A stretch of 64,000 bases of DNA from Skermanella aerolata KACC 11604 (GTDB lineage Bacteria > Pseudomonadota > Alphaproteobacteria > Azospirillales > Azospirillaceae), in assembly GCF_000936425.1 (NCBI RefSeq), contig NZ_AVFK01000001.1, positions 496,001 through 560,000 of the forward strand, written 5' to 3'. Positions 17,723 to 28,997 of the stretch are shown piece after piece. Within the stretch, counting starts at the first letter, position 1, and each line of letters begins with the position of its first letter. The notes under the pieces are model-generated. The model worked only from the letters and a program-made list of their open reading frames with translations. It had not been told where the DNA came from and did no database searches. The translations under genes were made by a program, and so were the position numbers.

Positions 17723-18496
17723 TCAAACTCCAAACTCTTTCCGGACGGCTTGCGTGATCCGCTCGACATGATCGTTCATGAGAAGCTCGCCCTTTTCGGC
17801 GGTGGAGCCTTGGGCACGGGCAAGAACGCCGGAAGCAGGGCCGAAACCTTCGGGGACGGGATAGCGGTCATATGTGGGGAACTGGGCCGGACCGTCGGAC
17901 GGCACCTTGCTCATATCGACCAGATCGGGCCGCAGCAGGAGCATCAGCGACGTTTCCAGCAGGCTGGCATGCTCAAGCTCGGTTCCGGGGAAACCCTCGG
18001 GAAACAGCTTGTCCAACGTGTCGCGGCCGACGAAGTCCCAGTATTCCAGCCGCATCACCTGCATGTCGGCGATGCCGTCGCGCCGCAATTCGCGCAGCCC
18101 CAGATCGACGCCCTCGACTGCCGGCCAGCAGTTCTCGAAATGGCCGTTGACGACGACCAGCCGCCGGATGCCGTCTGTGCCGAGGCTGCGGATCACGTCG
18201 CGCACGACCAGCGAGAAGGTGTTGGCGTCGAGGCTCGTGGTGCCTGGAAACGCCTCGCCGCCGCCCGACCTCGGCTGCGACTTGTAGCCGTAGGGGATGG
18301 TTGGGGCGACGATGCCGCCGACGTTGCGCGCTACCCGCTCGCAGACCGCCGTCGGCAGCACGACATCCACGTTCATCGCCATGTGGGGGCCATGCTGCTC
18401 GGTAGTTCCCAGTGGCAGGAAGACGGTGACGCCCTCTGCCACCTTGGCGGCGAACTCCGGCCAGCTCAGCTCGGCCATGAAGACGCTCTCGACCAT
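17723..18496 (-). CDS. Creatininase-like amidohydrolase
   Basis: A 257-residue metal hydrolase very similar to Pseudomonas creatininase as I remember it, for example MNVDVVLPTAVC, YGYKSQPRSGGG and FPGTTSLD. Metal ligands are kept: Glu33, His35 and Asp44 (TTEQHGPHMAMNVD), His119 and Glu121 (NGHFEN), plus the catalytic His176. Trp153 is kept, but the second substrate-capping Trp (174 in the Pseudomonas enzyme) is Thr172 here (PGTELEH). Creatininase opens the cyclic guanidine creatinine to creatine, so this enzyme may open a different ring. It sits between a dehydrogenase and the ureohydrolase in one operon, which suggests ring opening followed by guanidino hydrolysis. Confidence 0.75.
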   Translation of the reverse strand: MVESVFMAELSWPEFAAKVAEGVTVFLPLGTTEQHGPHMAMNVDVVLPTAVCERVARNVGGIVAPTIPYGYKSQPRSGGGEAFPGTTSLDANTFSLVVRDVIRSLGTDGIRRLVVVNGHFENCWPAVEGVDLGLRELRRDGIADMQVMRLEYWDFVGRDTLDKLFPEGFPGTELEHASLLETSLMLLLRPDLVDMSKVPSDGPAQFPTYDRYPVPEGFGPASGVLARAQGSTAEKGELLMNDHVERITQAVRKEFGV

Positions 18497-18525
18497 GGAA
18501 ACGGTTCCTTCGGTTCAGTCGGAAA

Positions 18526-19236
18526 TCAGTGCATCGCCGCGCCGCCATCGACGCTGATGCATTGTCCCGTGGTGAAGCTGGCGGCAGGAGATGCCAGGAA
18601 GAGGATGGCGGCGGCCACTTCTTCCGGACGCCCGATCCTGCCCATGGGGTTGGCGGATTCCAGGGCCTTCTGAGCCTCCGTCATCCGGTCGAAGCCCAGC
18701 AGCGGCGTGTCGATCGGGCCGGGAGCCACCGCGTTGACGAGGATATCCGGGGCAAGTTCCCGCGCCCACGCCCGGGTCAGCGAGATCATCGCACCCTTGG
18801 TGGCACAATAGCCGGACGCGTTCTGCCGTCCGAGGTATGCCAGTTCCGACGCAATGTTGATGATGCGGGCGCCGGGCTTCATCGACTTCAAGGCTTCGCG
18901 GGCGACGATGACCGGACCCCGGAGATTGACTGCGTACATCCTGTCCATATCGGCAATGTCGATGCCCCGGAGCGGCGCTTCGATCTCGATCCCGGCGCAG
19001 TTGACCAGGATGTCCAGGCCGCCGAGACGGCCCACGGCGTCGGCGACCGCATTAATGACCTGACGTTCGTCGGTCAGGTCGGCGACGACCCAATCCGCGT
19101 CACCCTCGCTCCCCGGAGCGCGGTCCAGGCCGATTACCCGCACCCCGGCATCGCGAAGCGCCGCACGGGCGGCGCGGCCGATGCCGCTGGCGGCGCCGGT
19201 CACCAGCGCCCGCTTTCCGTCCAATCCCATCACCAT
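18526..19236 (-). CDS. Short-chain dehydrogenase/reductase 2 of the LysR-controlled operon
   Basis: A 236-residue classical SDR. Cofactor motif TGAASGIG, then NCAG, catalytic Ser region NIASELAYLG and YCATK (Tyr and Lys). Asp at the end of strand 2 (VIGLDRAPG) points to NAD(H). C-terminal SVDGGAAMH is standard. Its start overlaps the stop of the preceding SDR by seven bases. It probably oxidises or reduces a hydroxyl/keto group of the operon's substrate; which is unknown. Confidence 0.75.
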   Translation of the reverse strand: MVMGLDGKRALVTGAASGIGRAARAALRDAGVRVIGLDRAPGSEGDADWVVADLTDERQVINAVADAVGRLGGLDILVNCAGIEIEAPLRGIDIADMDRMYAVNLRGPVIVAREALKSMKPGARIINIASELAYLGRQNASGYCATKGAMISLTRAWARELAPDILVNAVAPGPIDTPLLGFDRMTEAQKALESANPMGRIGRPEEVAAAILFLASPAASFTTGQCISVDGGAAMH

Positions 19237-19991
19237 GGTACTTCTCCCCGATCTGCCCCGAGGCTCTGGCCGGTGATGTTGGCAGCGAGGCCGGAGGCGA
19301 GAAAAAGATAGGTCCCCGCCATGTCGGGCGGTTCCATCAAACCTGGAAGCGCCTGTCCGGCGATGATGTCGCCCAGCAACTCCGGCTCTGGTCGGTTCGC
19401 CCGCTCCGCCATCCTGCCGAGCGACCGCATGGAGGCTTCGGTCCGCACCCATCCGGGACACACCGCGTTGACCCGGATGCCCCTGGGGCCAAGCTCCTTC
19501 GCCCAGGTCTTGGTCAATCCGATGACCGCATGCTTGGACGCGACATAGGCGGAGAACAGCGGCTCCGCGACGCGGCCCCAGACCGAAGCCGTATTGACGA
19601 TGGCGCCGCCGGCGCGCATTCCCGGCGCCACGGCGCGGGTGACCAGGAATGTCCCGAGGATGTTGATCTCGATGATCCGCCGGAACGCCGCTTCGTTCTC
19701 GGCGCTGGTATCGTCCAGGGGAGTCATCAGCTCCAATCCGGCGTTGTTGATCAGCACATCGACGGCGCCGATCCGCGCCGCCATGGCCGCGACCTCGTCG
19801 TTTTGGGTGATATCTACCCGATGCGCCGTGGCGCCCAGTTCTCCGGCGGCGGCGACGATGCCCTCGTTCTCCGCCGCGATATGAAGGTCCGCTCCAGCGG
19901 CGGCGAACCCCTGGGCTATGCCGAAGCCGATGCCCCGGCTCGCTCCGGTGATCAGGACGGTGCGTCCCTTGAAGTTCGGAAAGTCGGTCAT
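19230..19991 (-). CDS. Short-chain dehydrogenase/reductase 1 of the LysR-controlled operon
   Basis: A 253-residue SDR with TGASRGIG, NNAG, TASVWG and YVASK. The C-terminal motif reads GADRGEVPW where most family members have VDGG, a small oddity. The start codon at 19991-19989 overlaps the stop of the ABC ATPase gene (ATGA). It shares only the family core with the next SDR, so the two are not recent duplicates. The pair implies two redox steps or one step with two stereochemistries. Confidence 0.75.
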   Translation of the reverse strand: MTDFPNFKGRTVLITGASRGIGFGIAQGFAAAGADLHIAAENEGIVAAAGELGATAHRVDITQNDEVAAMAARIGAVDVLINNAGLELMTPLDDTSAENEAAFRRIIEINILGTFLVTRAVAPGMRAGGAIVNTASVWGRVAEPLFSAYVASKHAVIGLTKTWAKELGPRGIRVNAVCPGWVRTEASMRSLGRMAERANRPEPELLGDIIAGQALPGLMEPPDMAGTYLFLASGLAANITGQSLGADRGEVPW

Positions 19992-20764
19992 TCCTCGTCT
20001 CCCGCCGCTTCGCGCAGCAGACGCAGGACAGCATTCCGAAGCTGGAAGAACTCCGGACTGTCGCGCAGTTCGAGCGGACGCTCGGCGCCTAAGCGTTCGG
20101 TGATGTCGATATCGGCCATGACGCGGGCGGGGCGCTTGGAAAAGACGATGACCCGGTCCGCCAGGAACACCGCTTCTTCGACATCGTGGGTCACGAAGAC
20201 GATGGTCTTGGCGTCGCGCCGCTGGATCGCCCGAAGCTCCACTTGCAAGCGTTCCCGCCGCTGGGCGTCCAGCGCTCCGAATGGCTCGTCCATCAGCATC
20301 ACGTCGGAGCCGGCCGCCAGTGTGCGGGCGATGGCCACCCGCTGGCGCATGCCGCCCGACACCTTGTTGGGATAGGCGTCGGAGAAGTCGTACAGTCCGA
20401 CCAGTTCCAGGTAGTTGTCGCGGCGGGCAAGCTTCTGCTGCTCCGTCAGGTCCTTGCGGTAGCGCATGCCGAACAGGACGTTCTCGGCGACCGTCAGCCA
20501 CGGAAACGACGAATAGGACTGGAACACCATGCCGCGCCGATGGTCCGGGCCGCCGACCGGCAGGCCTTCCAGGCAGATCGCACCGGAGGATGGCGTCTCC
20601 AGCCCGCCTATCATCCGCATTAGCGTGGTCTTGCCGCATCCCGAAGGTCCCAGGAAGACGACGAACTCGTTGCGGGCTACCGAGATGCTGAACGGCTGCG
20701 CCACCACGTCCAAGTCGCCGAACCGCTTGGTGACGCCATGGAAGGCCAGATAGGGCTCGATCAT
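19988..20764 (-). CDS. ABC transporter ATP-binding protein (nitrate/sulfonate/taurine type)
   Basis: A 258-residue ATPase with Walker A GPSGCGKTT, signature VSGGMRQRVAIART, Walker B VMLMDEPFGALD and switch VTHDVEEA. It belongs to the same importer class as that of the guanidine operon but is clearly a different protein. It is third in the operon, ten bases after the permease. It likely imports the guanidino or nitrogen heterocyclic substrate handled by the downstream enzymes. Confidence 0.82.
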   Translation of the reverse strand: MIEPYLAFHGVTKRFGDLDVVAQPFSISVARNEFVVFLGPSGCGKTTLMRMIGGLETPSSGAICLEGLPVGGPDHRRGMVFQSYSSFPWLTVAENVLFGMRYRKDLTEQQKLARRDNYLELVGLYDFSDAYPNKVSGGMRQRVAIARTLAAGSDVMLMDEPFGALDAQRRERLQVELRAIQRRDAKTIVFVTHDVEEAVFLADRVIVFSKRPARVMADIDITERLGAERPLELRDSPEFFQLRNAVLRLLREAAGDEE

Positions 20765-20774
20765 TTCTGCAAGC

Positions 20775-21629
20775 TCACAGGTAGCGGAATGCGCGGCGGT
20801 GGAGGGCGCGGAGAAGCTGGTCGGTGACCAGACCGATCACGCCGATCACGACGACGCCGGCCATCACCTCTGGCGTCTTCATGTACCGGCGGGCGGTCCA
20901 GATGACGAAGCCGATGCCACTGTCGGCGGCTACGATCTCGGCGATGATCAGGTAGGTCCAGCACCAGCCCAGCGTGATCCGCAGGTTGTCGACCAGTCCC
21001 GGCAGCATGGCGCGGAACGCCACGTCGCGGAGCGTCTGTCGTGTGTTGGCCCCTAGGGTATGGGCGATCTCGATATACTCGTGCGGCACGCGCCGCATGT
21101 CGTCGGCGACCAGCAGGACGAGCTGGAAGAAGGTGCCGAGCCAGAGCAGGTACAGCTTCGTGCTTTCCCCAACGCCGAACCAGATGATCGACAGCGGCAC
21201 CAGCGCCGGTACCGGCAGGTAGCGGATGAAGTCGATGATCGGCTCAAGCGCTGCTCCTACCACGCGGTAGCTGCTCATCAGGATGCCGATCGGGATCGCC
21301 ATGACGGCGGCAAGGATGAAGGCGACCCATACCCGCAATGTCGAGATGCCGGCATGCTGAAGCAGGTTCTGCTTCTGGACCATCATCAGCATCGAACTCA
21401 GCACGGTGCTGGGGGATGGCAGGAACGTCGTGTTCACCAGCCCGATCCGTGCGACCGCCTCCCAGATCAGCAGCAGCCCGACGCTGGTTCCGACACCTAT
21501 CCCGATCTGCGCCCGCCTGGACAGGGTGCCGCGAAACGCCCAGATCGAGGACGGATCGGGCCTGGGGGCCGTCGCGGCGGTTCGGGGGTCAGGGACGGTC
21601 ACGGGAGCGGTTTCGCTGATATCGGTCAT
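20775..21629 (-). CDS. ABC transporter permease (nitrate/sulfonate/taurine type)
   Basis: A 284-residue inner-membrane permease with a hydrophilic, proline-rich N-terminal tail (about 40 residues) and about six membrane spans. The coupling loop is EYIEIAHTLGANTRQTLRDVAFRAMLPG. It begins nine bases after the binding-protein stop. Family and context place it in an importer for a small organic nitrogen compound. Confidence 0.82.
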   Translation of the reverse strand: MTDISETAPVTVPDPRTAATAPRPDPSSIWAFRGTLSRRAQIGIGVGTSVGLLLIWEAVARIGLVNTTFLPSPSTVLSSMLMMVQKQNLLQHAGISTLRVWVAFILAAVMAIPIGILMSSYRVVGAALEPIIDFIRYLPVPALVPLSIIWFGVGESTKLYLLWLGTFFQLVLLVADDMRRVPHEYIEIAHTLGANTRQTLRDVAFRAMLPGLVDNLRITLGWCWTYLIIAEIVAADSGIGFVIWTARRYMKTPEVMAGVVVIGVIGLVTDQLLRALHRRAFRYL

Positions 21630-21638
21630 AGGTCCGGC

Positions 21639-22625
21639 CTATGGAGAGACTGCGGCGATTACCGAGGGATCGATCTGGCTGGACGCCGACAGCTTGGTCT
21701 CGGCCGCACCGTTCTCCAGGTTGAGCTGCATCACGGTATCGAAGATGCCATACAGCTTACCGGGCTTGCCCGAAGTTCCGATCATCTCCTTGGCCTCGGC
21801 AAGCGGCGTATAGGCGAGGCTGGTGGCGATGATGTCCTTGACCTCTTCCTCGCTCAGATTGTAGTGGGGGGCGGCAAGGGCGATGAACTCGTCCGGGTTG
21901 GTCTCGAAGAACTTGATTGCCCGATATATGCCGGTCAGGAAGTTCTGGTACTTCTTCGGGTTCGTCTTGAGATCGTCCTGCCGGGCGGTGATCACGTCGA
22001 TGATGATCTCGGAATCGACCGACGACAGCAGGACCTTGCCCTTGCGGGCCGGGGAGATCGTGATTGCCTGCGACTGGAACGGCTGATAGGTGCCGACCGC
22101 CGCGATAGAGGTGTCGGCGAAGACGGCCGCCGTGTCGGCGGTCGCGATCTCCACGATTTGCAAGTCGTTCAGGCTCATCCCGGCCTTCTTCAGGGCGAGC
22201 TGAAGCAGCAGGCGGGCGGGGATATTAGGCTCCACCGCGATCTTCTTGCCGCGCAGGTCGGCGACGCCGTCGATCGAGCCGTCGGCGATCACGCCGTCGC
22301 CGCCGACAGACTTGTCGATCGTGCCGATGATGATGCCGGGCGTCGTCTCGTCACGCGGGCGGCCCTGATGCTCGCCGACGGTCCGCATATCGACGTCTAT
22401 GTCGCCGCGCTGCATCGCCGCCATCACGTTGGCCCGATCGTCCTCGAACTTCATGTCGACGGTCAGGCCGAGTTCCTTGAAGTAACCCTTGTCGGAGGCG
22501 ACGAACACGGGGGCGAACCCTGGCCATGTCGGCGACAGCACGCGGATGGTGTCTGCGGCCAAGGTCGGTACGGAAACGGTCCCGAGAAGGAATACAGCGG
22601 CTGCGATCTGGCTTATGCGGAGCAT
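21639..22625 (-). CDS. ABC transporter substrate-binding protein (SsuA/NMT1-like)
   Basis: A 328-residue periplasmic binding protein, signal peptide about residues 1-23 ending VPTLAADTI. It carries the family pattern WPGFAPVFVASDKGYFKELGLTVDMKFEDD. It is the first gene of the minus-strand operon that runs down to 16136 and is divergent from the LysR gene. AAGAGG lies eleven to sixteen bases before the ATG. Ligand unknown; the downstream creatininase-like and ureohydrolase enzymes suggest a guanidino or cyclic guanidine compound. Confidence 0.8.
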   Translation of the reverse strand: MLRISQIAAAVFLLGTVSVPTLAADTIRVLSPTWPGFAPVFVASDKGYFKELGLTVDMKFEDDRANVMAAMQRGDIDVDMRTVGEHQGRPRDETTPGIIIGTIDKSVGGDGVIADGSIDGVADLRGKKIAVEPNIPARLLLQLALKKAGMSLNDLQIVEIATADTAAVFADTSIAAVGTYQPFQSQAITISPARKGKVLLSSVDSEIIIDVITARQDDLKTNPKKYQNFLTGIYRAIKFFETNPDEFIALAAPHYNLSEEEVKDIIATSLAYTPLAEAKEMIGTSGKPGKLYGIFDTVMQLNLENGAAETKLSASSQIDPSVIAAVSP

Positions 22626-22673
22626 CGGTGACCCTCTTCACAGGAATTCGATGCCGCGATCATCACCCAGGTT

Positions 22674-22684
22674 TACATCGAAAA
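22674..22684. promoter_or_regulatory. Second copy of the LysR-site half element
   Basis: TACATCGAAAA at 22674-22684 repeats exactly the sequence at 22707-22717 inside the palindrome, 33 bases away, about three helical turns. LysR proteins usually bind a recognition site and an activation site spaced like this, so this copy may be the activation site for the operon starting at 22625. Confidence 0.45.
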
Positions 22685-22704
22685 TGAATCCCGTTTAATA
22701 GACG

Positions 22705-22730
22705 GATACATCGAAAACCTTCAATGTATC
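22705..22730. promoter_or_regulatory. Palindromic recognition site for the divergent LysR regulator
   Basis: Inverted repeat with 11-base arms GATACATCGAA and TTCAATGTATC, one mismatch, and a four-base centre AACC. It lies 16 to 41 bases upstream of the LysR start codon and in the spacer shared with the divergent operon, the classical place for a LysR binding site and for autoregulation. Confidence 0.6.
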
Positions 22731-22745
22731 AGCGCTGGCAGGAAC

Positions 22746-23648
22746 ATGAGACGCCTCGACAACATCGACCTGCGCCTGCTCCGCGTCTTCGTGACCTTGG
22801 CCGAAGCCGACGGCTTCGCCGATGCGCAGATTCTGCTGAACCTGTCGCAATCGACACTCAGCACGCATCTGGCGGCGCTGGAGCGGAAACTGGGTGCGCC
22901 GCTGTGCCAGCGCGGACGCCGGGGCTTCCGCCTGACCGAGTTCGGTGAGGCGACCTACGACGCGGCCAAGCGGCTGTTCGCGGAGATCGACGCCTTCCAG
23001 TCTCGGATCGGACGCGACCGGGGCAAGCTGATGGGGCGGCTGAGGATCGGCATCGTCGATGGCGTCGTGACTTCGCCGGTGCTCGGCATCCACAAGGCGC
23101 TGGCCCGCTACTGCGACTACGCGCCGGATGTCTTCATCGACCTGTGGCTTGCCACCCCGGCGGAGCTGGAAACGGCTGTCGCCGACGGCTCCCGCGATGT
23201 CGTGGTCGGTCCGATGTCGCAGAAGGTACCGGGATTGACGTACCTGCCGATCTACCGAGAGCCGCATGCCCTCTACTGCGGCCGGCCCCATCCGCTCTTC
23301 GACGTGCCGGACGACCGGCTGGACAGGGGTGCTATCGAGGAGGCGTCGTTCGCGGTGCGAGGCTACCAGCACTTCGACGACCTCTACCGTGCCAACCATC
23401 CGCGTCCGGCTGGGACCGTCATGCACATGGAAGCACAGGTCATGATGATCCTGTCGGGCCGTTTCATCGGATTCCTGCCCTGCCACATCGGCGATGACTG
23501 GGTCGGACGCGGGTTGATGCGCCCGCTCAAGCCGAAGACCTATAATTTCGCATCGTCGCACTTCGTCGTGACGCGCAGCGCCGATGAACAGCGGGCGCTG
23601 GTCCAGTCCTTCGTTCAGGAAATCAAACGTCAGGCCGCCTCTTCATGA
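22746..23648 (+). CDS. LysR-family transcriptional regulator
   Basis: A 300-residue regulator with an N-terminal winged helix-turn-helix (LRVFVTLAEADGFADAQILLNLSQSTLSTHLAALERKLG, residues 10-50) and a LysR substrate-binding domain from about residue 90. It is divergent from the ABC/SDR/creatininase/ureohydrolase operon with a 120-base spacer carrying a palindrome. It most probably senses that operon's substrate and activates it. Confidence 0.85.
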   Translation: MRRLDNIDLRLLRVFVTLAEADGFADAQILLNLSQSTLSTHLAALERKLGAPLCQRGRRGFRLTEFGEATYDAAKRLFAEIDAFQSRIGRDRGKLMGRLRIGIVDGVVTSPVLGIHKALARYCDYAPDVFIDLWLATPAELETAVADGSRDVVVGPMSQKVPGLTYLPIYREPHALYCGRPHPLFDVPDDRLDRGAIEEASFAVRGYQHFDDLYRANHPRPAGTVMHMEAQVMMILSGRFIGFLPCHIGDDWVGRGLMRPLKPKTYNFASSHFVVTRSADEQRALVQSFVQEIKRQAASS

Positions 23649-23786
23649 ATAAAACCATTAGTCTAGTTATTATTAAATTTTTATGTCTTATTCCCTTCAA
23701 GTTGCAGGAATGCTTGTCGCCGTGATATCCGAAGTACCAGACTTGGGTAGCCTGCACTCGCAAGGCGCTTTTCAAACGGAGGTTCT

Positions 23787-25562
23787 ATGGACACGCGGAC
23801 CTGCGCGAAGGGCGACTGGAGAATGCTTCGGGAAAATCTTCAACGTCTTACCGTCGCTTTTCAACCGATAGTCAGCACCTCCTCCGGCCAGATCTTCGCA
23901 CACGAGGTTTTGGTGCGGGGACATGAGGCAATGGGATACCGGTCGGTCGGGGAAATCCTGCGTGCCAGTCACGACTCCGGTTTGCTGTCGGAACTCGAAG
24001 CTCTGGTGCGCCGCAAGGCTCTCCGGATGCTGCCGCCTGCCGCGGCGGACGGCTCCCGGGTGTTGTCCTTCAACCTGGATCATCGAATAGCCGATGCCTG
24101 GAGTGTCCTGAGCGGCATCGGAGCCGGAGACCCTGGCAAGGATGGTGTGCGGGTGGTGACGGAGATAACGTCGATGCCCGCCTGCGCGGATGCCGCTGCC
24201 CGCGTTCGGTTGCTGAAGCGAGGGGGAGCCATGCTGGCGCTCGACCGCTTCGGAGTCACCGCGGATGGACTGGAGATGCTGCACGAGGTCGAGCCGGATT
24301 TCATCAAGATCGACCGCTCCTTCATCCAGGGGATCGAGGCGAATGCCCGCAAAAGGGTGGTTCTGGCTCAACTGATCGGCGTGGCCCATACGCTGGGCGT
24401 TCAGGTGATTGCCGTCGGTATCGAGAACGCCCAGCAACTGCGGATCTGCCGCGACCTGGGATGCGATCTGGTACAGGGCTTCTTCGTCCAGGCACCTATC
24501 GCGGATGCACGCCGCGCCAGCTTGTCCTTCCCGCATGTCGCCATGTGCGACAGCTTCACGGACCGCAGAAAGAAGGATCAGGAATGGGTGCTGGAGCGTT
24601 TGGACACGGCTCCAGCAATTCCATCCGACATGCCGATGCGCGAGGTCTTCGGCAGGTTCGCCAGCAATGCCAGCGCATCGTTTCTCCCGGTGGTCGACGG
24701 CGCCGGCCGACCGCTCGGCATCCTGTGCGAAAGCAGCCTCAAGAACTACGCCTATTCTCCCTTCGGCAAGGACCTGATCGCCAACAAGCAGATCGGACGC
24801 AAGATCACGGACTTCGTCGTCCGCTGCCCGGTGATCGACCTTGCGACCCCGTTCGACCAGATGCTGGCGATCTTCTCGGCGACCGACCATGCCGACGGCA
24901 TCCTGATCACGACCGACATGGTCTATCGCGGCTTCCTCAGCGCCCATTCGCTGATTCGGGCCGTCCATGAGAAGAATCTAGACCGCGCGCGGGAGGAGAA
25001 CCCGCTGACCCGGCTGGCCGGCAATGCCGCCATCAACGAATACATCGCCGGCCGCATCGCCGACGGCGAAGGCGCTTTCCTCGCTTACATCGATTTCGAC
25101 AACTTCAAGCCATTCAACGACACCTACGGCTTCCGCCAGGGCGACCGCGCCATCCTATTGTTCGCCGAATTGTGCCGGAAGGCGTCGCGGCCCGAGTCAT
25201 GGTTCCTGGGCCATATTGGCGGCGACGACTTCTTCATCGGCATCCGGGGCGTGTCGGCCACCGAAGGCGTCGCCGAGGTAAGCAAGCTGATCGGCCGGTT
25301 CACCTCGGATATCGAGAGCTTCTACGACCCGGAAACTCGGTTGCGCGGTTTCATCACGGCGGAGGACCGCGAGGGCAGGACCAAGACCTTCCCGCTGCTG
25401 TCGGCCAGTGCCGTGTTGTGCCAGTTGAACCCCGGCGTCTCGTGCCCGACCATCGATGAGATCAGCGGAGCCATCGCCGCGTGCAAAAAGCAAGCGAAGG
25501 CCTCTCCCGGCAAACTCGCCTTCGCGAAGCTGGACGAGATTGCGGAGAGAGTGTCGGCATAG
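23787..25562 (+). CDS. EAL-CBS-GGDEF cyclic-di-GMP signalling protein
   Basis: A 591-residue soluble protein: EAL domain (about 15-245), two CBS-like repeats (about 275-395) and a GGDEF domain (about 410-575). In the EAL part the Glu (AHEVLVRG), Asn (NLDH), TEITS, DFIKIDR and QGFF are kept, but the DDFG motif reads DRFG, so one metal-binding Asp is lost. The GGDEF motif is GGDDF, and no RxxD inhibitory site is seen at the usual spacing. CBS pairs bind adenosine nucleotides, so activity may respond to energy state. Net enzyme direction cannot be told. The promoter lies in the AT-rich spacer 23649-23786. Confidence 0.85.
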   Translation: MDTRTCAKGDWRMLRENLQRLTVAFQPIVSTSSGQIFAHEVLVRGHEAMGYRSVGEILRASHDSGLLSELEALVRRKALRMLPPAAADGSRVLSFNLDHRIADAWSVLSGIGAGDPGKDGVRVVTEITSMPACADAAARVRLLKRGGAMLALDRFGVTADGLEMLHEVEPDFIKIDRSFIQGIEANARKRVVLAQLIGVAHTLGVQVIAVGIENAQQLRICRDLGCDLVQGFFVQAPIADARRASLSFPHVAMCDSFTDRRKKDQEWVLERLDTAPAIPSDMPMREVFGRFASNASASFLPVVDGAGRPLGILCESSLKNYAYSPFGKDLIANKQIGRKITDFVVRCPVIDLATPFDQMLAIFSATDHADGILITTDMVYRGFLSAHSLIRAVHEKNLDRAREENPLTRLAGNAAINEYIAGRIADGEGAFLAYIDFDNFKPFNDTYGFRQGDRAILLFAELCRKASRPESWFLGHIGGDDFFIGIRGVSATEGVAEVSKLIGRFTSDIESFYDPETRLRGFITAEDREGRTKTFPLLSASAVLCQLNPGVSCPTIDEISGAIAACKKQAKASPGKLAFAKLDEIAERVSA

Positions 25563-25565
25563 CGA

Positions 25566-26345
<780 letters not shown>

Positions 26346-26426
26346 CGGTTTCTCCCGATATGATTGTACGATCCTCCATCTGACAGTTTCGGTGGAGTTT
26401 CGTTCCCCCGCAGCCTCCGCTCCCGC

Positions 26427-26975
26427 TTAGGCCCGAAGCTTGTCCATGTGCTGCTTCCGCAGCTTCGCCACCTTCGGCTCGATGATCACCTGACAATAGG
26501 GCTGTCCGGAATTACGAGCGAAGTAGTCGTCGTGATAGGCCTCCGCCGGATAGAAGGTCGGGAGCGGCGACACCTCCGTCACGACCGGGCGGTTCCAGAT
26601 CCTGCGGTCGTTGACCGACTTGATGACGTCGCGCGCGATCCGCTCCTGCTCGGCATCGTGGTAGTAGATGACGGAGCGGTATTGCGGGCCGACGTCGTTG
26701 CCCTGACGGTTGGGCGTGGTCGGGTCGTGGGTGGTGAAGAACACCTCAAGCAGGTCTTCGTAGGAAATCACCGCCGGATCGTAGGCGATCTGGATCACCT
26801 CGGCATGGCCGGTGGTCGCGGTGCAGACTTGCTGGTAGGTCGGGTTCTCGACATGTCCGCCGGCATAGCCGGACTTGACGCTCTTCACGCCGCGCAGGTT
26901 CTGGAAGACCGCTTCGGTACACCAGAAGCAGCCGCCGCCGACGGTTGCCGTTGCCAGTTGCTGGTTCTCGGCCAT
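26427..26975 (-). CDS. msrA: Peptide-methionine (S)-S-oxide reductase MsrA
   Basis: A 182-residue enzyme reducing methionine-S-sulfoxide in proteins. The catalytic Cys is in GGGCFWCTEAVF, followed by GYAGGHVENPTYQQVCTATTGHAEV and the Glu/Tyr pocket typical of the family. Length is normal and no MsrB domain is fused. It may share a transcript with the downstream DUF1264 lipoprotein; the acyl-CoA synthetase gene lies 98 bases upstream on the same strand. Confidence 0.93.
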   Translation of the reverse strand: MAENQQLATATVGGGCFWCTEAVFQNLRGVKSVKSGYAGGHVENPTYQQVCTATTGHAEVIQIAYDPAVISYEDLLEVFFTTHDPTTPNRQGNDVGPQYRSVIYYHDAEQERIARDVIKSVNDRRIWNRPVVTEVSPLPTFYPAEAYHDDYFARNSGQPYCQVIIEPKVAKLRKQHMDKLRA

Positions 26976-27073
26976 CGTTGTTCATTCCTTGGGTAAGTGC
27001 ATTCAATGTTCCGCGTCTCCATGTGGTGCGCGGAACTGCTGCGAAAACCCGGCCTGCGGTAACATTCCCGCGA

Positions 27074-28768
<1,695 letters not shown>

Positions 28769-28997
28769 CGCGTTTCCTCCTGACGCATCGTTTTTGCGTA
28801 GCGCCGATATTCCCGGCGCCGGCCTGTTTTCAAGAGCCGATGACTACTACGATATGCGGAAGGGAGAAAGCCCCGGAAGGAGCAGGGGTGCGGCAGCCGA
28901 TATCAGCCGGTTCGCCAAATCTTGACGAGACGAACGGTCGGTTCCGATGCTATTGAGTCCGCGATTGACGCCAATTCCTTGAGGACCGTGTGCAGCC

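Noticed and set aside
16136-22625. Classical creatinine degradation operon
   Set aside because: Creatinase, creatinine deaminase and sarcosine oxidase are absent and a key tryptophan of creatininase is replaced, so the known pathway name is not justified.
22626-22745. Second guanidine riboswitch before the LysR-controlled operon
   Set aside because: None of the class I blocks occur in this spacer and it is too short for aptamer plus promoter; the palindrome explains it better.
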